DNA of 64,000 nucleotides from Sweltsa coloradensis (lineage: Eukaryota; Arthropoda; Insecta; Plecoptera; Chloroperlidae), in assembly GCA_024449915.1 (NCBI GenBank), contig JAMZAV010000305.1, positions 248,001 through 312,000 on the forward strand, given 5' to 3'. The notes under the pieces were generated by a model. It saw only the letters and a program-made list of their open reading frames with translations. It was not told the DNA's origin and searched no databases. The translations under genes and the position numbers were made by a program. The number at the start of each line of letters is the position of its first letter. Position 1 is the first letter of the stretch. Shown here piece by piece: positions 58,793-64,000 of the stretch.

Positions 58793-61156
58793 TAGGGATG
58801 TAAATCGGAAATGTTTCCCAGAAATGGAAATATTTACGGAAATAATAAATAATAATAATATCGAACCCTATTTCCAACTAAGTCGGGTAGGGGGTGGGAG
58901 GGTCCCACCACATTCTTGGCTCCCCGGGGTTATCGAAGCCGGCTGGCTAGCCATGCCTGACGCTTCTCCCACATCATCGTTTTCTTCCTCTGCGTCATCA
59001 ACTTCACTTTCTTCCTCTCCTCTGTCTTCTTCCTCAGGGACCTCCACCAGTTTGTTCCATGTTTTTCGTTCTTCCCAACATTTTTCTTGGTTAATCCTTT
59101 CCCAAGCTGTATTTCTCTTTTTCAAATCCATTGTTGTAACTTCTTCCCATCTCTGGACTGCGATTCTATAACTCTGACGGAGTTGGACCCGGGCGTTTCC
59201 AACGGTAATCGTCTCTGTTGTAAGTGATCGACCCAGTTGAGGTCGATATCGTTGCGATATAATCCGTGACAACCGAGTCCGACTCGGTTATATTTGTATA
59301 AAATGGTGGATGATAAGCCTTGGCCTACACGTAAACACAACCAGATTATTAACTTTCTCAAACGAATAACAATAGTATGCTCAAAGAAAACCTACCTCTA
59401 GTAAGGGCCTACCCCTGAGAGTCCCGTGCGTTCCCTTTTTTCATAAAATTATACCATTTAAATCCAATTTCTCCCCGATTGGAAATAATACACACATCTA
59501 TGTCATTTCGAATAGTTGACAACTGACTGTGAATCATTTGTTCACATTTGACCGTCCACTGCCATGTAAATCATACCTTTCGACCTCGACGGAGTCGGTC
59601 CCGTGACAGAGTTGAACCCGTGAAGTTACTGAATAGGGGCCCAGTCTGGGCCTCCCTCTTTTTCTCTGTTTGTTTCCTGCGTCTTCTCCATACTGTATCT
59701 TAGGGATCCTGTCCTTCTGCATCCTCTTCATATGTCCAAACCACCTCAGCCTTTCTTTCCCTAGCTTTAAGTTTAAACTCTCTACTCCTAGTTCTTTCCT
59801 TATCTTCGTGCTCCTCATCTTATCAATCTTCGTAACTCCCATTACACTCCTTAAAAATTTCATTTCTGCAGCTTGAATTTGTCTTTCTTCTTTACCCCCA
59901 ACTGGCCATGTCACTGCACCATATGTGAGTACCGGTACAAAATATGCTTTGTTTATTAAAAGTTTGCATCGCCTTGGCACTTCTTTTTTCCAAAGCAGTT
60001 TCCTCACTAACTGGAAGAAACTCTCTGCGATACCAGTACGCCTTGCAATCTCCGCGTCTATTTTTCCATCGTCGGAGATTATGCTGCCCAGGTATTTAAA
60101 CATATGTGTCTCTACTAGTTCTTCCCCTCGAAGTACAATCTTTTTCCTATTCCCAGATTTCTTACTTTTCCCCATAACCATCACTTCACTCTTGTCAATG
60201 CTTATCTCTAGTCCAAATTCTTCCGTACGTTCATTCCATTTCTCCACTTTCTTCTGTACCTCTTCCCATGACTTCCCCCATATGAGTATATCGTCAGCAT
60301 ATATTAAGGTTCTGGACGACTCCGGCCCACCTCTCTCCACTTTCCTCAATATCTCGTCGAGTACTATATTGAAGAGCATCGGTGACAGTACACTCCCTTG
60401 TCTGAGACCTGTCTTTGACTTCAAACCAATAAAAAAAAAAATTATTTCACACAATAAAGTAAATATGTTAAGATGAACAGTGTACTCTTATTTTATTACT
60501 GTATGGGACAGTGCTGACTGCTGCCTACAACTTCAAATTATTTGCACATTAAAATTTTCCTGCATTAAATTTCAAAGATGACCTACCAAGGCAGTGTATG
60601 TCATAATTATTAATTCATAACCTAGAAATGTCTCAAGACCATGTGCAAGCCTAGAACAGTCTTTATTGGACACATTATATTGCACTCAAACCTTGTGATA
60701 CCATGTTATGTTACCATAATAATGTTATTCTCTGTTATGGTGGATCCATAAGATAGTTTGCATTTGGTGATGTACCTAACTTGGAAGTTCACCATTACTG
60801 ATCAAATAAATATAATTTCATAATCTTAAAGATTGATTGATTGATTTGTATTGCGTAACGTCTAATATGAATGCACTAAGGTTATTCGATTCAGTAAGGC
60901 CTACTATAATTTTATCTTGATGAACGGTATGAATTCAAATAAAAACTGGAATTGCCTACTACCTCGGTAACCTATTTGCAGGTATTTAATTTTTTTATTA
61001 GAATTTCCCCAAATGATTTACATAATAAAAATTTTTACATGATTTCCGGAAAAATTTCCCGGAAATTTTCCTACAGAAATACTTCCGAGAAATACTTTGG
61101 GAAATATTTCCGGAAAATTTCCCCCAAAAAAAAATTCCAGAAATTTTACATCACTA
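58793..61156. mobile_element. hAT-type element (TAGGGATGTAAA ends) containing a LINE
   Basis: The ends TAGGGATGTAAA and TTTACATCACTA are nearly inverted (one mismatch). Perfect TGTATAGT duplications flank it (58785-58792 and 61157-61164). The right subterminal region is packed with GGAAA/TTTCC words. A LINE on the minus strand fills most of it. Confidence 0.8.
58868..60454 (-). pseudogene. LINE reverse transcriptase (RTE/CR1-like), 5'-truncated
   Basis: The main frame, 60454-59534 on the minus strand, reads KTGLRQGSVLSPMLFNIVLD, the catalytic YADDILIWG, FGLEISIDKSEVMVMG, FKYLGSIIS, PVLTYGAVTWPV, EMKFLRSVMG and RLRWFGHMKRM, the palm-thumb-C-terminal order of non-LTR elements. A second frame (59272-58868) carries WEEVTTMDLKKRNTAWERI and an acidic tail, probably the ORF end after a frameshift. 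The YADD box is intact. The N-terminal endonuclease is missing. Confidence 0.85.
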
Positions 61157-61452
61157 TGTATAGTTATGCGTTTTATGCAAAATCAATGCATTTGAATAAG
61201 TATCCGAACCCGAAAATTATCCGATATCCGCGGGTATTTCAATACCCGAACCCGATCCGAAATAAAAAGTGCTGCCCGCACACCCCTATTTTGGAACTAG
61301 GTACTTAAAAAATGTTATTCTACACTAGCAATGACAAAATGAAGTGGGATGAAAATCATAGTTAAATAGCGTACAATCCACTGAACTGACAGACGCGGAG
61401 ATACCCCCCCTCCAAGCCACTAAATACGTATCGCCTAGCTCACTGTCTATTG

Positions 61453-62195
61453 CAGCGGTTTTCAAAGTCTGGGTCGCGTCCCAAACTTGGGACAGTGAGG
61501 ATTTGCTTTTGGGACACCAAGAAAATTGGGTAATGGAAGAGTAGTTAGTAGTCAATAAATAATAAAAATAATTGTTTTCACAAAATTAAATAGTAAATTT
61601 GAAAATAATATGTGACTTCCTGCATTGTCCCATTATAAGCACAACTCCTGTTGTGATCTTTTGACTGTGATCTTTTGAAGTCGAAACGAGTCATTCTTTG
61701 AAGATATGAAGGATGCACATGTGGAAAATGACGCTCCACCATGAAAATCTCAGAACTGCAACGCCACCTTACTGGAGGTTCGTTGTGTGACTGCTAATAA
61801 TAATATGTCCTGGCTGCTTATTGCCGGCCTTAATTACAAAGGTGGCAGTTAGAATACTTTGGTTCGTCAGGTCTAGGTTATCTGGGTCTAGGTTTTCAGT
61901 TGCTCAGTAGTCCCCGTACAGAGACCATTCAACGCCATGAAAAGCTGTCTGTAGTAGGCAATATTTTTACCGGGTTGTACATATTTTTGTAGGTGTGGTT
62001 AGTGAAGTGTACCGTGGCCTTATAGGCCCCAAGCCTGAACAAAAATTGAGCTTAAATGTTAAAGTGACAGTAATAACGGTCCTGACGATTGGGGGGGGGG
62101 GGGGGGGGGGTGGGGGTTACACCGAAGGAGTGTTGGGACGCGGCGATTTGATTGATTAATAATGGGACTTCGGTGAGAAAGTTTGAAGACCGCTG
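61453..62195. mobile_element. hAT element (CAGCGGTTTTCAAAGTCTGGG ends)
   Basis: CAGCGGTTTTCAAAG is partly inverted as CTTTGAAGACCGCTG-like sequence at the right end (GTTTGAAGACCGCTG). GTCTATTG is duplicated at 61445-61452 and 62196-62203. A long G run (62091-62110) lies near the right end. No transposase frame. Confidence 0.85.
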
Positions 62196-62404
62196 GTCTA
62201 TTGGCTTCGGGCCAAGCCTCTCGCTGTGTTGTTTTGTTTTGTTTACGTTATGAATGAGATGAGATAAACTAGACCAGATAGGCCTACTCGTTCTGTTTTA
62301 TTCACACTTCACTCCAAGCAATGCCAGCTGAGTTAGTGTCTGACGTGATTGTGCGACCTTGCACATGGAAAGTCAACACTCTACAATAACATTGCTTTAA
62401 AATA

Positions 62405-63210
62405 AGGCTGGGCAAGGAAATCGATATTTCGATACGATATCGATATGAGTTGATAATCAAATATCGAAATATCGAGAAAAAAATGTAAAAAAAATATTAA
62501 AAATTAAATTTTCAAAAATTAAGTTATGATTTCTAATGTTCCATGTTTTATTGCCTGTGAAAAAATATTATAACTTGAAAACTTTTGTTCTCATCACCTT
62601 TCATCTCCTCCCCTTACCACTCGTCGCTACACTTGTCCATCCCCCATTCACCCGCTGTGCGCGCATAACCAGCCGGCTGGCAAGCAAGCCCCCTCTCTTC
62701 CCCTCCTGCCAGATCAGTTGCTAGGCCTTCGCCTGTGACACGTGTTCTCTGAGTTGGCTGGCTGCCACATTTACAGCAGTTGAGGCATTCTGTTTATCGT
62801 TCGTTATCTCTGAAGTGTGAAGTGTTCCGTGGATCGTGGGAGCGTGTATTTAGCGTTGCCGGACATGTAATAAACAGCACGCGAGCAAGCTTGACAAGCA
62901 CTCATCTCGAGGACTTCAAGTTGTGGTAAGTACTGTTTTTATTTATGAGTTTCTACTTTTTAGTTACTTATTTGAGTGATTGTTTTACGTTTTACAAGAC
63001 CCGACTGTATGCTTTTGACTAGACACTCGACTCCACTCTGACCGATCCACGCAGCGCCTGCGCAAGTGGCCAATCGCCGCGCCGCCTGTCACAGATCACC
63101 CGTGAGCCCGGGACCTTGCACTTATCACGATGTTGAGTGTTCTTGAAGCCAAAGAAGGAAGGAAAACTTTTTCTACATACTAAGTCCTTCATTATTAATA
63201 ACAAAAATAC
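62405..63210 (+). mobile_element. Left end of a hAT-like element and possible 5' exon
   Basis: AAGGCTGGGCAAGGAAATCG at 62405, followed by ATCGATATTTCGATACG and its inverse-like repeats, resembles a hAT terminus; no right end is visible before the window ends. At 62880-62926 the sequence TCGAGGACTTCAAGTTGTG|GTAAGTACT looks like a noncoding first exon with a consensus donor. No coding start was seen. Confidence 0.4.
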
Positions 63211-63330
63211 TAGAGATGGGCCGATTCATGAAATTTGCCGATCCGATTACCGATTCCGATTCCTGAAAAAACCGATCCGATTACCGATTATTCAACCGAT
63301 TATTAAAATTATGTCTATGCATGGGCCACA
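63209..63330. mobile_element. Left end of a hAT element of the 42239 type
   Basis: TAGAGATGGGCCGATTCATG followed by CCGATCCGATTACCGATT repeats matches the left terminus of the element at 42239-43224. The right end would be beyond the window. Confidence 0.55.
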
Positions 63331-63940
63331 CCTAAAATAGGCCCTTGATAATTGAGTAGGGTAAGGCCTCTGTTCACCAAATTTTTTGTGCTAGGCTCTA
63401 GCCCTAGGGTCTAGGCTAGGCCCTACCAGTTCTTGTTAATATTTAGTTTTAGGCCCTAGGCCTAGGCTACATTTAGACCTTTGACCTTTTCAGATCGAGA
63501 CATGTTTTTAAACCCAACATGGCAGGCTCCTAGGTTGGTTTCAAGGTAGGCCTAGGCCCTACGCCTAGTTTCTCATCAATTTTGTCCCCAAGCCCAAAGA
63601 TGCTGCTTTGCCTCACATAAGCCTAGCCTAGGCTAAGCAGAGTTGTACGATACCAATCGGCGATACACTAGACTAGGCCGAAGCCTAGGACCAAACAGGA
63701 TCTAGGCCTATAACATACTCTAACTGGGTCATGACTTGAAGGCTCAGTATCATCAGAAAAAGCTTTATTTATCATGGACATGGACCTAGGGCCTAAAACC
63801 TAAGCCCGGGGCTAGGGGCCTAGGTCTAGCTAGGCCTAGCCTAGGCGTTCAAATCCCGTCGTGACCGGCAAGTTGTATCCTAGCCTAGCTAGGCCTAGAC
63901 CCTTTTGCCTGGTATGGCCTAGGCTATGCTACACATCCAT
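63330..63940. repeat. Cluster of AGGCCTA/CTAGGCC palindromic words
   Basis: Within about 600 bp, forms of CTAGGCCTAG, CCTAGGC and AGGCCTA appear more than twenty times. They are overlapping and irregular rather than in strict tandem. Smaller clusters occur at 45440-45620, 46270-46320, 56755-56870, 57345-57500 and 58490-58680. Confidence 0.8.
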
Positions 63941-64000
63941 TTTGACACTTTTTATTGCTTCTAAACACAATTACAGATTAAAACACTTATTTATTCAACA

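Larger units (their letters stand above)
57781..61290. mobile_element. hAT element (TAGGGGTGTGCGGG ends) with BED-finger exon
   Basis: TAGGGGTGTGCGGG and CCCGCACACCCCTA bound the element, with TTGGAACT duplications at 57773-57780 and 61291-61298. It contains a BED zinc-finger open frame at 58206. A second hAT-type unit (58793-61156) with a LINE inside interrupts it. The catalytic transposase domain is missing. Confidence 0.88.
55400..61390. mobile_element. Palindromic element with nested insertions
   Basis: The left arm (about 55400-55995) is inverted in three blocks: 56035-56479, 57699-57780 and 61291-61390. Clear pairs are GGTTTATCATGTAATAATT/AATTATTACATGATAAACC around the centre at ~56010, TTGCAGAATAG/CTATTCTGCAA, and GTGGATTGTACGCTAT/ATAGCGTACAATCCAC at the outer ends. 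Two hAT insertions, each with 8-bp duplications, split the right arm. No coding sequence belongs to the palindrome. Confidence 0.85.

Noticed and set aside
58755..59171. + strand Ser-rich 138-codon frame
   Set aside because: Antisense of the acidic LINE tail.
59925..60476. + strand 183-codon Ser/Phe/Leu-rich frame
   Set aside because: Antisense shadow of the LINE reverse transcriptase.

Overview
This window is nuclear DNA from an intron-rich, repeat-rich metazoan, probably a marine invertebrate; the species cannot be fixed from sequence. The evidence is spliceosomal exons with consensus GT/AG sites, many hAT elements with 8-bp target duplications, Helitron-like elements, a Penelope-like element, LINE fragments, a BEL/Pao LTR retrotransposon and an abundance of AGGCCTA-type octamers. 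No bacterial operon, rRNA, intact tRNA or CRISPR array was seen.

Two host genes can be supported. (1) On the + strand, five phase-compatible exons at 14558-14718, 17345-17510, 17885-18075, 18571-18898 and 22063-22189 encode an uncharacterised Cys/Trp/Tyr/Pro-rich protein. Its 5' end was not found. (2) On the - strand, the 3' end of a DAZAP1-like RNA-binding protein is encoded at 48311-48415, 41950-42092 and 41266-41400. A distal terminal exon at 35925-36118 ends in a GFHPYRR signature. An internal splice donor in the 41266-41400 exon joins the distal exon in phase, so two alternative C-termini are predicted. The RRM exons are not visible here.

Almost everything else is transposons, often nested. 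1-13.7 kb: Helitron-like non-autonomous elements (families A, B, D) with an A|T target, a CTAG end, a 3' hairpin and asymmetric inverted ends, some in head-to-tail arrays. They are mixed with a hAT MITE, a large foldback element, a CAGAGTCG-terminal element and a TTAA-target MITE. 19-25 kb: a hAT carrying a family B Helitron, two back-to-back TTAA MITEs inside a larger TIR element, and a hAT MITE. 27.26-33.83 kb: a complete BEL/Pao element on the - strand with nearly identical LTRs and a GGTTT duplication but frameshifted genes. 34-50 kb: DAZAP1-like introns with further hAT elements and a minisatellite. 50-64 kb: a Penelope fragment split by a hAT, LINE fragments, and a palindrome at 55.4-61.4 kb containing four levels of nesting.

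No new cellular system stands out. The most informative structures are the Helitron-like families, one with a perfectly preserved empty site, the nested insertion stack and the predicted alternative DAZAP1-like C-termini.
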